This document shows positions 12,753 through 25,800 of a stretch of 64,000 nt of DNA, one piece after another. Positions within the stretch are counted from its first letter, which is position 1, and the number at the start of each line of letters is the position of its first letter. This stretch comes from Caenorhabditis remanei. Lineage: Eukaryota; Nematoda; Chromadorea; Rhabditida; Rhabditidae. The translations under genes were made by a program, and so were the position numbers. The stretch is taken from the NCBI RefSeq assembly GCF_010183535.1, contig NC_071328.1, positions 5,332,001-5,396,000 of the forward strand, in the 5' to 3' direction. Under the pieces are notes generated by a model. That model searched no databases. It had not been told where the DNA came from and worked only from the letters and a program-made list of their open reading frames with translations.

Positions 12753-15700
12753 ATGGGAGCCATGTGGTGGCCTGGAGTGAGATCGAGTCCCTCCCAATCC
12801 CTCCTGCGACTTCTCATTCTTCTAGGTGTTCTTGGAGAAGCGGCTATCTTCGAGAGACATCGGACACTGATAGACCTCTCCGGAAACGTTACCTGCCCCC
12901 GTTGGATAAATAAACGATGGTGTTTCAGGATTGTACTCATGGAATATGACAGTTTGTGAGTTTTGTTTTTTATACTGAATTTCTATTTGGCCCTGATTTG
13001 AGCTCATCTCGGGCACCACTCACTCGGACATTTTGTTTGTAGACGCTTAGTCAAATTGGCTGAGTATCGGCTCAGTCCCCACTAAATCTGAGCTTCCATT
13101 CACTGAATTAGTATTCTTCAGAATCATCAGAATTTGGTTCAGATCTAACAAGGGAAGTCTTTGGAGACGCCACTTTCAAACGACCTATAAATTTGGTATT
13201 AGGTTTTTTCTACTACGGGGAATTCATTTCTGTAGTCAAAACCTGCTAAATGTCTCTGCGACCCGAGTTATGAGCTCTAAAACTTTTCATATGGTTAAGC
13301 TTTTTAATACGGAATTCTAAATCATCAAATAGTATACGCAAGATATTTTCATTTTTGCAACGCACGAGCACAGGTAAACCGCTGGGGAACACAAATTGAA
13401 CCGCGCGGTGGCGTTTATGCGGCCGATTTGGAATTCCATGTGAAAAAGCTTGACCATATGAAAAAGTTTGAGAGCTCATAACTTGGCTCGCAGAGACATT
13501 TAGTGGGTTTTGACTACAGAAATGAACTCCTCGTAGTCGAAAGTACCTACAGTCAAATTAATAGATAGTTTAAAAGCCGCGTCTCCAAAGACTTCCCTCG
13601 TAAAACGGGTAGTTCTGACCAAGACTGTTCTGATTGGAAGCATCGCTTCTTGAGATAATTCAAAACAAATAAATTTTGTGGTACCCAAAATAAGCCGTCC
13701 TTCCGAACCAAATACCAAGAAACAAACACTCAACCAACTCATTATTTCAGCGGTGTAGGGCACGACAGAGTTCAGGATTACGGTGTGAAATGTGTAGACA
13801 ACGGTCCGGAACACGAGTATTTTCTTCCAGGATCTCAATACGGTGATGGCTTTAATGATGTGAGTTCTTTTTTTTTGTTGAAAACCTTTTAACTTCAAAA
13901 ACGCAAGAAATTCAAAAACCTATCAAAAGACTGTCAATCAGTGTCGGTATCTTTTGAGCTGTCAAAAGCGTCAAATTTGCACGATTTTGGATGAAATAAA
14001 TTGCTGATAATGAAAATAAATGGGAAGTAGACTAGATGTTACTGGAAAATTAATACAGTTTAGGAAGAAAAACAAACAATAATTGGTATTTTGGCTCTAT
14101 AGGTTAGCCTTACAAATAGATAGTACTGTTTGTTATTTGAGCGTTCTTGTTATCAAAAAATAAAGTTCAACTGTTATCAAGATCAGAACACACTTTACGG
14201 ACACGTGTTTTTATGTTCTGTGCGTGTGTCTGTCTGTCTGGATGTTTTGCTCCCATTGTCAGTTGATCAGTCTCAATTTTCCGGTCTTGGGGCTTTTCTA
14301 GGTCTAGGTAAGAGCATTCAATTTTCTTACTTTCACGCTTGAAATGTGTATAGTTGTGAATCTGAAACAGTGGTAGAGTCTGTATACTTTCTCGGCAAGT
14401 GTCGCCAAGTCTAGGGCGAGCCTCTCACAAGTCTAGGCGCACATCTCCCACAAGTGTTACGTAAAAGCAGGCCAAGACTTGTGGGAGGCTTGTGGGAGAC
14501 TAGTGGAAGGCCTGGTGAAAGCGCGGTCCAGGCTCTGGAATAGCTTCTTATTGATTTTCTCCTGTTTTGCTTAAATATAATTCATTAGAATTCATAAATT
14601 TATTATATAAAAAAACAAAAAACGAAGGACAATCATGTTAAAAACAAAAAAAATTCCATATTTCGAACGAGTCAGTTATTATTCCTTCGGATCTGATGTA
14701 GGTGAAGATGATGGGGATGATAACATAGGTGATGTAGACGTTGTCCAGAAATCCGATTGATTATGAGCTCTAAAATTCAAGAATAAAATTTCATACTTTC
14801 AAGAATAAATTCTCACATTTATTAGCTTTCCATTGGCGGTGTTCTTGAAATTTCCCTCCGTTGTTTCCGTATGATTCCTTCAGCAGAGTTGACAGCTTTC
14901 TCGGTTCTGTAGAAATACAATTATAAGTTTTTGGAACTACAAATTGTTATTAGCTCACCGAGAAATACTGCTACTTTTGCGAATCCGAGTTTTCGTTTTT
15001 TGGGAACAATTTGTCCTCTTCACTGAAAGTGATGCTCCGGTGTGAACCCATTGAGTTTCTCTGAAGTTTCAAAACATACAAATCTGAATACTACCGAAAC
15101 AAAGTTCGGAATGATAAATGTAACAAGCGAAATACTGAAAACTCGTAAAAATGGGTTAAAACAGAAAAATAAAATAAATTTAAATGAGTGACTGCCAAAG
15201 AGAAAATCAATATCCAACATTGGGCCAATACTTGGTGACCCTCTATCATTGGCTCTGATCACCCAAAGTTGGGCCAAGACTGGTGGAAGGTTGCGCCTAG
15301 ACTTGTACAGCCGCAGAGTTTGGCCTAGACTTGGCGACATTTGCCGAGTTGCTTTATATTCATTTTTTTCAATCTAGAGGCATACTTCGAGAATCACATT
15401 CTTGACAGTTTTGCACTCTGTACAATTCTTCAAATCCCACAAAGCCTCAAAGTTTCTGGACGACTTCTAGTATCGTCTACCACTTTATAAAAATACCAAA
15501 ATTATTATAACGGCTTGTAAAATAACTGACAAGGAACCTTTGAAGTCATAAATATAATTAATAGATATAGAGCATCTTCTAAATTTTATATTTCCGTTTT
15601 CAAAGCCTGCTTAATAGGCATTTGACAGAGTGAAATTTGAAAGGTTAAAAATTCACTTTCATAAAAAAGGGTATGTTCAGTCACTGTCAAGGAAATATCT

Positions 15701-16660
15701 CTCTACGTTTTTACATAGATTGAATCAAAATTCATAAGAAAAACAAAAGTCTCTTGGAGCCATATCTGAAAAGCAGTTGAAAATGACTTACGAACTCTCT
15801 AATTGTCTGGAGGACTTTCACGGCATACTCTTTCCCAATGCATTTCAATCAAAATCAGTCTTGAAAAGTAAGTTTTTGGGAAAACTTCAAGAAATAATAG
15901 GAAATTCACTCTGAAGTACTGTCAGGCGCACTTTCAAACTAAATCTTCACTATGTCAGATATCTATGAAGCAGACGATGCTCTATCAATTTCTACAGTTA
16001 GATTATATTAATTGTATTTCCGAGTTAAAAGGTTCCCTTTCATAGAGGGTTACCGTTAAAATACAGATTTTACGGTATTTATGTGTTTCTTTTTCCAAAA
16101 TTTTCCATAGTTTTTGTATGTTTGTGTCACTAGTTTTGACTTACTGAAAGTCCCGATGCCCCTCTATCCAGATCAGACAAAATGTCAACTTAATAATCTT
16201 GAATCCCACCCTTTCTAGTCTTGGAGCACTGGGAAGTTGTCCAAATGACGGTTTTTAAATTTTTCAAAAATCGAATTTGAATGATTTTTAAAATGAAAAG
16301 TTTTACTTTTCAGCTCTTAACTTATTTAAGGCAGCACTCAAGGTATAAGTCAGGCCATTTAGTCACCATAAAGCCAAAATATCAACCCCTAACTTCTCCT
16401 ACACAACTCCTTCCCATCATATTATTATTTTCAGAACGAATACGAGTTTTTTGTATGGATCTATCATAATTGTACGCAGGCTTCAATACTCTCCAAACAA
16501 GTTCATGATCTCGGAACAGTGAGTGTTTCATTAGAGTGAGTTGCTGAAATTCTGGATATTCTGAATCTAAATTGTTCTTTTCAGTTTATATAAACGTGTA
16601 CAAAACTTCGGGTTATCTGACTTATCAGTACGGGCGGATAGTTATTTTGACGATAAATGA
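12753..16660 (+). CDS. Transthyretin-like (TTR-like) secreted protein
   Basis: Four exons, 12753-12955, 13751-13859, 16435-16535 and 16585-16660, join in frame to 162 aa. Residues 1 to about 30 form a signal peptide (LLRLLILLGVLGEA). The mature part has the nematode TTR-like layout: a strand around NVTCP, then WCFRIVLMEYDS, a glycine- and aspartate-rich middle (KCVDNGPEHEYFLPGS), then EYEFFVWIYHNCT and a C-terminal DLYKRVQNF strand. The cysteines in TCP, WCF, KCV and HNC are placed as in that family. TTR-like proteins are extracellular beta-sandwich proteins, large in number in nematodes; specific roles are mostly unknown. The start is the ATG before GAMWWPG, since it gives the signal peptide. 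Introns 1 and 2 (795 and 2,575 bp) hold inverted-repeat elements. The gene converges on the nuclear receptor gene, 140 bp away. Confidence 0.85.
13153..13604. repeat. Inverted-repeat (MITE-like) element in TTR-like intron 1
   Basis: Two arms of roughly 165-185 bp, about 13153-13320 and 13425-13604, are inverted copies of each other with scattered mismatches. Shared landmarks are GGGAAGTCTTTGGAGACGC at the outer ends, TTCATTTCTGTAGTCAAAAC, AATGTCTCTGCG and AGTTATGAGCTCT. The centre is about 100 bp. Weaker similarity extends further outward on both sides. This is the form of a foldback MITE. No clear target duplication was found. Confidence 0.75.
14391..15348. mobile_element. 958-bp element with inverted ends in TTR-like intron 2
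   Basis: The left end CTCGGCAAGTGTCGCCAAGT and the right end read on the other strand, CTCGGCAAATGTCGCCAAGT, match with one difference, and the similarity continues inward through CTAGG and a second ACAAGTCTAGGCGCA block. The interior is AT-rich and has no convincing coding sequence, so this looks like a non-autonomous DNA transposon. Flanking bases do not give an unambiguous target duplication. Confidence 0.7.
15526..16055. repeat. Weak inverted repeat in TTR-like intron 2
   Basis: The left part (GGAACCTTT..., ATATAATTAATAGATATAGAGCATC) and the right part (GATGCTCTATCAATTTCTA..., TTAAAAGGTTCC) are imperfect inverted copies about 450 bp apart. This looks like an old MITE. The boundaries are approximate and the match is partial. 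Confidence 0.4.
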
Positions 16661-16800
16661 TTTGTTTTCAATGTTTTGCTTCACAGTTGCACTTTAAAAG
16701 TGCTAAAAAAAATGCTGAAAAATTCAGAGCAACTAATAAGAAAGGCGCTATTGGCACGCCAACCTTATTTTTTTATAAAAATAATTTTAAAAAGGAACAT

Positions 16801-19800
16801 TTATTTCTGGCACGTAAGTGGCGATTGAGTCGTATTATTATCATTGGCATTCTTCTCGTTGGGCAGCATCAATTCGAGCATTAAATGATCGATTGAGGCG
16901 AGTCCGAATAGTTTTGCAAGTTGAACGTCTTCAACGAGATCTCTTGAAATGGCCAGCATTGGAGGAAGAAGGAGAAGCAAATTGGCGAATCGAAGAGGCA
17001 TATCTTTATATGGAGACACGAAACGGACGTGTCGTTCGAAGGATTCCAGAACCTGGAATAGAGAAAAATTGGGTTTTTCAAAATTTTCAGTCTTTCCAAA
17101 TTTTAGGAATATCAGGATTTCAAATTCTGAAAGTTTGAGAACTCCTAACCATCAGCATATTTGTTTTTACCAGATATTCAGACTTTTAAGATTTCAGATT
17201 TTGAGAATTGCAGAATTCCAGTTGTTTGAAAATTTCAGATCATCACTATTTCAGATTTTAAAAGTTTCAGGAACTGATTTCAATCAGATTTACAAAAAAC
17301 GGGCAACTCATTTCAGGTTTTCAAATTGTTAGATTCTCAAATTCTCAGGCGTCTAAAATGGCAGACATTTGGAAGTCTCAAAATCGGAGAACATTAGAAA
17401 CCTAGATTTTTAAAATTGCAGTTTATCAGAATTCGAGATTTTCATGTTCTCAGGATCTCTGAATTCCATCTATTCAGAATGTCAGATTTCCAGACTACTA
17501 AAATTTCAGTTTTGGCACTTTCAGCTACAGAAGAACAGAGTCTCAGTTCCAACACAGGACCTCTATGATCGTTCAATTTCAGATTTTCAGATTGTCAGAT
17601 TCAAATTCTTCTAATTCTGACCACTGTTTGTCGAAACGTTCTTTATTCCTTCAGTTTTTCCCAATTTTTTTCATTCAAAACCCAGTAAAACTCACTTTTT
17701 GCCTCATGTCCTCCACATCACTGTACGATTCACTTGATATCCCCTTTGCCACTGAAATTTTCTGTAGGAAAAACCGGATAACAGACCATTTCTAGACTCA
17801 CATGGATCGAAAAATGCTATAGCTTTGAGTGCAATGTATTCGATTTCATTGATATGTAATTGTCTCATCGGTGTTGTCACTTGATCAATGATACGGGCGG
17901 CGACACGGCTGGAAATTTGGGAAATGTTGGGGTTCTGGGGTAGAAAATGGGGAAAAATGCTCCTAGGAGCTCAGCCCGCAGAATAACTCACTTCATATCT
18001 GGAATTTTGGGACTATCCTTATGCAGACACGTCTCATTTGTCAACCATACTGCATCTGATAAGTGAATACTTCGAAACGCTGCACACATCACTAGATGTT
18101 GTGCTGAGAAGTTTCTGAGGAGAGCAACTTGTGTGGCACTATCAACTCTTTGAAATCCATCGAGAACTTTTGCCCACTCGACCATTAGTGTTAACTGCTG
18201 ATTCATACTGTCTGTCACGTCAACTGTTGTCGCTTGTTTTCGTGCTTCTGCTGTTTTTGTGATCACTGTTGTTCTGGAAATTGTTTGTTTTTGTCTTGTT
18301 TTTGGAATGGTCAAAAAATTGTCAACATTTTCATTGGAGGCTGAATTTTGGCTTGTTGCATAAAAAAATTCAAAAATATTCATCTTGTAGTTTACCATTT
18401 TTCTGGAACCTCTCCGAAAGGAACAGCTACAGTACTGGACAAAAAGATACGAACTTTGGCCATTTTCAGTTGAAATTGTACTACTTTGAGAGGGTGTCAT
18501 AGTAATTCTGATTGTCACACCCAGTAGGTTTTTAATGAATCATACAGATTGAATGTAGAGCTTCATTTTTGTAGTTGTCAACTTTTTTGTACGGACACTC
18601 CCTAAAGAGTTATGGTCATTTCATGATGACAGCTCAAAGTCGAACTTAATTTTCTCTATTCATCAAGTCTAAATTCAATCCAAAGGTCATTCCTAATATA
18701 ACAAGTTTAAGATCATTCCTGACGCTTATACGATGAGTTATACCTCTCCCAACTTCCGCTCACTTACCGTAAACCCCTTGTCGACTGTTCTGCTCTGATC
18801 AGTGTATCCAAAAAGGGATCATCTCCAGAGGTACCGTTCAACATTGCATTCAGAGGTCGAATTCTATCCCGTTCTGTTTGTACAGCGTCTCGACGCATTC
18901 CTTTCCGGAGGCACACGTCGAATCGACATTTTCTACATGAGTTTCGTTTTGCTGAAAGTTTTAAACTAGTTAGAGAAATCTGAAATTTCAGAAAAGAATA
19001 ATCGAAGCCAAGACTCCCTATTCCTTCTGGCAGAAGCTTTTCAGCAATTATGCAAACTACTTGTTCAAAAGGAAAGTCCCTTTTCTTGTAAATGCCCAAC
19101 TATATAAGATAGCATGTAACAACATTTGATTGAATACAAACTGTCTTCGTCTCTCCGTATTCCACACTATTTCATCGTCTAGCCAAGAGGATTACGATGA
19201 AAAAAGATGCGCGGTGCGTACCGAAAATACAAATACACACACAAACACCACAGAATAATATATCGAGTGGAGGCGCGGAAGACGAAGAATTATCAGACGA
19301 ATGGAAGGACGGTGCAAACATTCGGAATTGTGTGTTTTGACCAGACACTGATTTTAAAAAGACCACGGAAATTACCTTTGTCCATCTGGCATTTTTCTCC
19401 GAAACGGCATATGTACGAGTGACGTTTTCGAATCGTTCGTCGGAAGAATCCTGGAAGAAAAATTAGGTTTTGAGAATTGGTTGGTAGCGCCTAGGTGTAC
19501 TGAGGATGCTTAGAACGTTGAACTTTAAGATGATGTCACGGTGTCCGTAGAATATTCCAGAGTCCCTAATTTAATGAATTCTATTTATTAAACTGGAACC
19601 TTCTCTATTTTTCGGTTTACATCTTTTTCATACAAGCTCTACCTGATGAGTCACACTCCGAGGAAACACAGGAGAAAAAAATTTCATGGATTTTCACTTT
19701 GTAACTTCAACAGGCTAGAACTCTTTAGGGAAGGTTTGTACCAAAAAGTTGTCAACTACAAAACTGTAGATCCAGATTAGATCTATAGCATATTACATAT

Positions 19801-22800
19801 TCAAAAAACTAGAATAAACCGCCTAGCTATGAAACGTTTTCAAACTTATCGGAGAGAATTTTTGAAACTTTTTGGGTTTTCCAAATATTTAGACTAATTC
19901 ATTTGTTAGAATTATTTATGAAACGAAGTTTGTACCATTCAAAAGTTGAAAACTGACCAATTTTAATATACAACTTGTTTCTACAGAAAGCTTTCTAATT
20001 TTTAGATGTTTAGTTCTGAATTCTGCTCAAAATGGTGAAAGCACATGTATCAAACTTTTAACTCAATTTTCTCGAAAACCAGAAAATTCACATAAACCTG
20101 GTTTATTTATTCAAAAAGTTCATTTTCCCAGCTTTCGAGTGAGATGCTTCACATGCTATAACTTTTCGAATGAGATTAAGGACACTCTGTTTCATGAATG
20201 ATGTTCGAAATAGTAGGAACCCATGCTACTTGTGAGAAACCTCCTCTGTCTGTGTGTACTAAATCCTGATGTGCTGATGTCCTCTTACATCAGTCATCTC
20301 TCAACCCATTCCTTTTTTGTTACTGTGTTTTTTCGTTTTCCACATTTTCCGTTTTTATGGAAATTCAAATGACTCGAAAACCAGTTTTCCTCCTGATTCG
20401 GTCACTTCATGACGCAGAAACAAACGAAAACATATGACTGTTAAAGGTATGACTGCAACTGCGCCCTATTGCACTACCGTTCGGCTCCGTATCATCTGAA
20501 TATATGATGGAGCGCAGATGTTCGACAGCCATTTTTTCAAAATCTTTTTTTCAATTCCCCCAAAAAAGGCTTTTCTAGATTCTCTTTTGTTGTTTCCCTC
20601 TTCCGAAATGTGATCCGTTAGATTTCAAGAGGTTTTTGGGAGGAAAAGAAAGAAAACGAAACCTTTCTCTCTCTATTCTATTGGTTTCTCTTCTTCTTCT
20701 TTTCACTTCATTTACTATGTGCCATAACGCATTAGTGCATTGTTTAGAAGAGAGAGAGAATGAGTCTTCTTTATGGTAGAAGCAGCAGATGTCTGTCACG
20801 CCACATTATTCTAGCTTTTGGGTTTTGGGTCTGAATTTTGCTTGGGTTTCAATAAGGAACGATTTGAAAGAAAAGTAAAACGTGTCGCGGATATACCATC
20901 CTGGGTATATCCACGACCTATTTAGCCGATGCTTCGTACTTTGTTAGATGTAATAACAAGTATGAGGTGTTTAGCTAAAGTATCATCCAACGTGGCAACA
21001 ACCGAAGGAAGGATCCAAAATACCAAAGCAACGCGGAGATGGACGAAGAATCTCAAAGAAGAACAGGAGACTTCAAGACGAATCACATCTGGGACTGGAG
21101 ACGTCACGCCAATCAACTACACTACGTTTCGTTGATCCCCCTTTCCCGGAGTGTCGTGGATATCCTCCTTCGGATATATCCACGACCTTTTCCTAAATGA
21201 GATTCTTCTCGGAAATCTCTCAATTTCCTCACTCTTCAATGGATTCTTCAACCCATCGAGTACAAATCACCAAAGCAAGGATAATTCGTGATGGCCGTGG
21301 ACGAGAAGCTCGTGGAAGAGGATGCAACCGCGCTCGACGGCAGCGAGGGAAAACAATTGATTCAATTGCCGCCGCCGCCTTAATATCTCTAGCACTCTCC
21401 CCTTTCCACTCGCTATTTCTCCCATTGTTTCTAGAACATTTCCATGAGATTCCGCCCATCACCTTTCACACCTTTTAGGATTACTTCTAATAACTTCGCC
21501 TTTAACTTCACCCGTACCTTCACACTTCTCACAATTCCCCACTTCTAATATTCACTACTCTAATATTCTGGCCACTTATTCATCAACCTTCTGCTGTAAC
21601 CCTTCGACCAAAGCAATCAATAAATGGGTCACTGATATCACCAACTCTAGCGACACTACATTCACAATCACATCTGATAAAACTCGGTCGGATTGGAGGC
21701 CTCACCAGCCACACATCTTTCCAATCCTCCACATGGTGCATGCGACCGGAAATGGAAAAATTTTTCCAAGAAAGAACTTGGTGATCGGATGTGAAGCCGA
21801 TCGGCTGCAAGAGAGTTGAAGGTTATGTAAACCTGACAATTCTCGAGCGCCGATTGCAGTAATATCGCTTCAAGTGGAACGAACAACAAGGAGCCCACAG
21901 CAGCAACAAACGGACGGAATTCGGTGAGTCGGCGAGTCGAAGTGCCACGCTTTTGTCATAAGAAGGCGCTAAAATTCAACGACAACACCGCCAAAATTTC
22001 GCAACAAGCTGCAAAGGAAGGAGTCCACAGCGCAAGGAAACTGGCAGAGTAGTCGGAGAGTCGAATCGTCTTGTTCTCGATGTAAGAGAACGAAGGCGAA
22101 GAGATTCAAAGGCGAAAACCAGCGAGGAACAAATCGAAGAGTCGATGTGTCGATTATTCTGTGCGCAGGAGTAAGCGATGCAACGATTTGACGACAAAAT
22201 CGGATGATTCAACGAAAACCAGAAGAAAAAGAATCAAAGCGAACCATCAAGGTGTCACGTTTCGACGCAAGAAGCGGAGATGCTACGATTCAACGACGAA
22301 GACAAGAAGTTCGAAGTCCCCAATACTGGCATTGCCACTCACTAAAGATGTACCGGACCAAAGCAGGAGATAGTCAACAAGACAATGGCGCCGTCACACC
22401 AAAGTTAAGGAGCCACAACTACAGCTGTCAAAACACAACAAGGAGTATCGATGGAAAAGTACGATGTAAGAGCTCTGTCGGGCTGTAACTGACATCTCCG
22501 AACTGTCTCACCTGCCCCTAGCCACAAAAGAAGTCAAAGTACGGATGGGAAACGAGGAGGCCGCCAGTTGAGCCGGTGAGATGTGGCGTTGTTATAAAGA
22601 AATAACAGCGTCACGAGTGTCTCATCGTGCTCACAGTAGCGAAGAATCGAGATTGCCAAAGTACCAGCAGAAATGACCAAAAGGAAAGCAGGAAAGGACG
22701 CGGAGACGGAAAGGAAGGAAGCCGACAATGATCTTCATTGTTCAGCAAACGATACAACATCCACGCGACACATCGATCCATTGCAAGAAATTCTAGAAGA

Positions 22801-25800
22801 AGAGGAGATCATTGGGAGGATTTCATTGAGGAGTGCAGTCGTCGGAATCAACTCGACGGACGGAAGGACCACAGCAATATCGAGCTGTACACAAGACAAC
22901 CTCCTCATGGAAGGTCATCTGAGGGTCGGTATTGAGGTCGGCAGCAAGCCGAGCCGTGGAAATCGGAAGTCGTCTGTATGGGAGCACAAAGGACACGTGC
23001 TGTGGCAACATCAGGCGCAACGACAACGAGAAGCAGTCCAGCAACCGAGGCAAGGACGCGAAAACCACCACCCAGCGGAGGAGGAAATGGCTGTTTAGTG
23101 GGACAAATCAACTGAACCACCACCACAATCAATTGCAAGTCCCGGCTCTTCGTGACAGCTAAATATTCATCTAATCCAAAGCTCACGGCCTCAGGTATTC
23201 TCAAAAAGCGAAGTTTCGGTATGTAATTTCTTTAGTCTAGAATTCTGTAGGCTAAATCGGTAATAGGTCATAATTATTAACAAAAATTATTTCAAAACCT
23301 TAATGACCACCGAATCTTAACCTATATGAGTTCGAAACTCGAGATCTTATATTTTAAACTTTCTTTCATGTTTCAGCCGAGAGTCCGAGCGCAATACTCT
23401 ATAATATTGTGTAGAGATTCAGGCAAATAATATGTATTGATTGTTACGAAAAATCGCCGTCCCTAACTAAGTGTGTAGTATTTTTTGTAGCAGGTAGGAA
23501 CATAAACTAGCTTGTCACTAGTTTAAGTACTCCTGGGTGAACTAGTGCTGGAAGCGGAACATCTTCGGCAAAGATGGAAAGCCGAACAGTACCAGCCACC
23601 TGGTCTTTTAGTCTCCTAGGTCTCTTATCATTAAGTCGTAGTATTTCTCATTCTTTTAATAAACTAGATTAGCTACCTAGTGCATTATTGGTATTAGTCT
23701 TACTCCTTTTAGGTAGTTACATAGGAGCCCAAAGCTTCTACTTAAGTTACTACTATCTTAGTTCCCGGGTCGTAGAATCCCGTATAAAAATCTAGGTATC
23801 GTGCATCCACAAGCAACGAAGGTTATTTGTCAACCTACTTATAAAAATGAATTGGTTATGCGTTGACTTACCTCAAAACACGAGGTTTGTAACTATAGCC
23901 TACTAAAAGAAGTTACAGGTCATCGTCTACATCCCATAAGACGGAGGGGAGGTCCTACTAAATCCCTTCGGTCATCGTCTACATCCCATAAGACGTAGGG
24001 GTGGTCCTGCTAAACTCCTTTGGTCATCGTCTACATACCTCAAGACGGAGGGGAAGTTCCTACTAAAGACCGACGCAATTCCTCTAAAACCAACCAATTC
24101 ATTTAAACCTGTCAAAAAATCAATACTCAGGACCCAAGATTGTACAAAGAACTCACAGAAGTCACAAAGAAGGTCACCTCGCAATCCATCGAAGGAACTT
24201 CCTGGCGACCAAAGAACTCTGTCACAATGAATGAGGACCCAGCTGGCATCAGGAGAGATTCTATCGACCAGAGCAACGGAACCAAGGGAATATCCACTTC
24301 CGAGGAGACGTTCAACACGAAAGTTCATGTCATGGCGATTACGAATGCGATCGATGATATGGATTCAGTTATGCTTCAACGGGAGGACCACCTGCATCAA
24401 CAAGAAGAAGCTGGTACCACAACAAACATCATCCAAGTGGAATCAAGAATGGATACTATTGATTTCGTGATGAAAGCGGACTCGATAGGATTCCAATCTT
24501 GAACGACATCGTCAATGACAGAAGCCAAAGCGAAAACGATGAAGCGAATGTTGTTCGAGAACGCGCTGTAAGCGTAATCGATAACATTTCGTCATCAAAC
24601 AACTTCGTCAAAGGCCAAAGCACTCGATCCATCGGAAGGAAGATCGTTCACCAACAACTGACACCTCAACTGTCAACGAAACTGAACCTATGGGAGCTAT
24701 GAAAAGAATCCAACTTCAACTCACGGAGACGATGGAAACTGTCAAAGAAGTCCTGATCGTTGCAAACAAAAACAATCAGCAAATGCACGCGGAACTCGAT
24801 GTGAAACGTGATCAAACAACAGATCTTCTGGACGATGGAGGATTCTAACATGAGATGATCGTGCCCAGACAACATCATGCAGTCGACAAGAATCACAACG
24901 AGCCATGAACCCACAGCAAGTCCAGAGCACACTGTCAATAGGAGCCAGCAGACACCTACAAGTTATGGGTAACAGTCTGGAAATGATTGATGGAGCTCAT
25001 GAAAGCTACATTGATCACATCTCGCCTCGACGTATTGACACCTTGCTGCGATTATCCAGCGTTCATTAGACACTTCGAGTGCATGATGCACAATAACGGA
25101 TAGCTCAACTTCCAAACCAAGCAACTCTACTGATGAAAATAATACCAAAGGATTTTGCTGATGAACACCAACCAACGTATGCACCGGAAGAAAACTACTG
25201 GATCATCAGAAGAAACATGGAAAGACAGTTCAACCGTCCAAACACCCAGATGACCATAGCCTTCAGGAAGTTAAAGAAGTTGGAGCTTCCAGAGCACGAC
25301 TTCGGTACATGAACGAGCTCTTCGAACGTATTCTCGACGTACGCCAACAAACTGAAGGCCCACGGAACGAATCCAGACACGTTTTTTCCTAAACGAGCTG
25401 CAAGCAGACTTCACAGAAGACTCTCGAGGATAGCCCACCAATTGCTGCAACGAAGGGATGACACGACGCTTGAACGACTGATGTATGCTCTCCACGATGA
25501 GGTCACCACTCGACAGTAGTCCATCTGCCAGCCTTCATATGGCAACGAAAATGAAATCCGCCAAACGAACTCCACGCATGCGAATGGAGATGACGGAAAT
25601 CGTTAACAAGGATGTCGTCAGGAGAGCCTCAAGCACGGAAACAGTCATCATCAACATAAGAAGGATGGCAACAGAAGCACACCACCAAGCAAGCTGATTC
25701 CATGTCAGTATTGTAACGACAAGGATAATTGTACCAGGCAGTGCAAACTTCCCTGCAGGAAAAGAAAGAAGCAGTGTCCAAGAAACGATTGTGCAACAAC

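Noticed and set aside
12254..12913. 219-codon open frame overlapping the TTR-like first exon
   Set aside because: It runs through pyrimidine-rich upstream DNA and then reads the TTR-like exon in the wrong frame; the other frame gives a signal peptide and continues through four in-frame exons.
20929..21478. 68- and 93-codon frames in the LTRs
   Set aside because: Present identically in both LTRs because the LTRs are copies; no domain, no start context, Arg-rich only.
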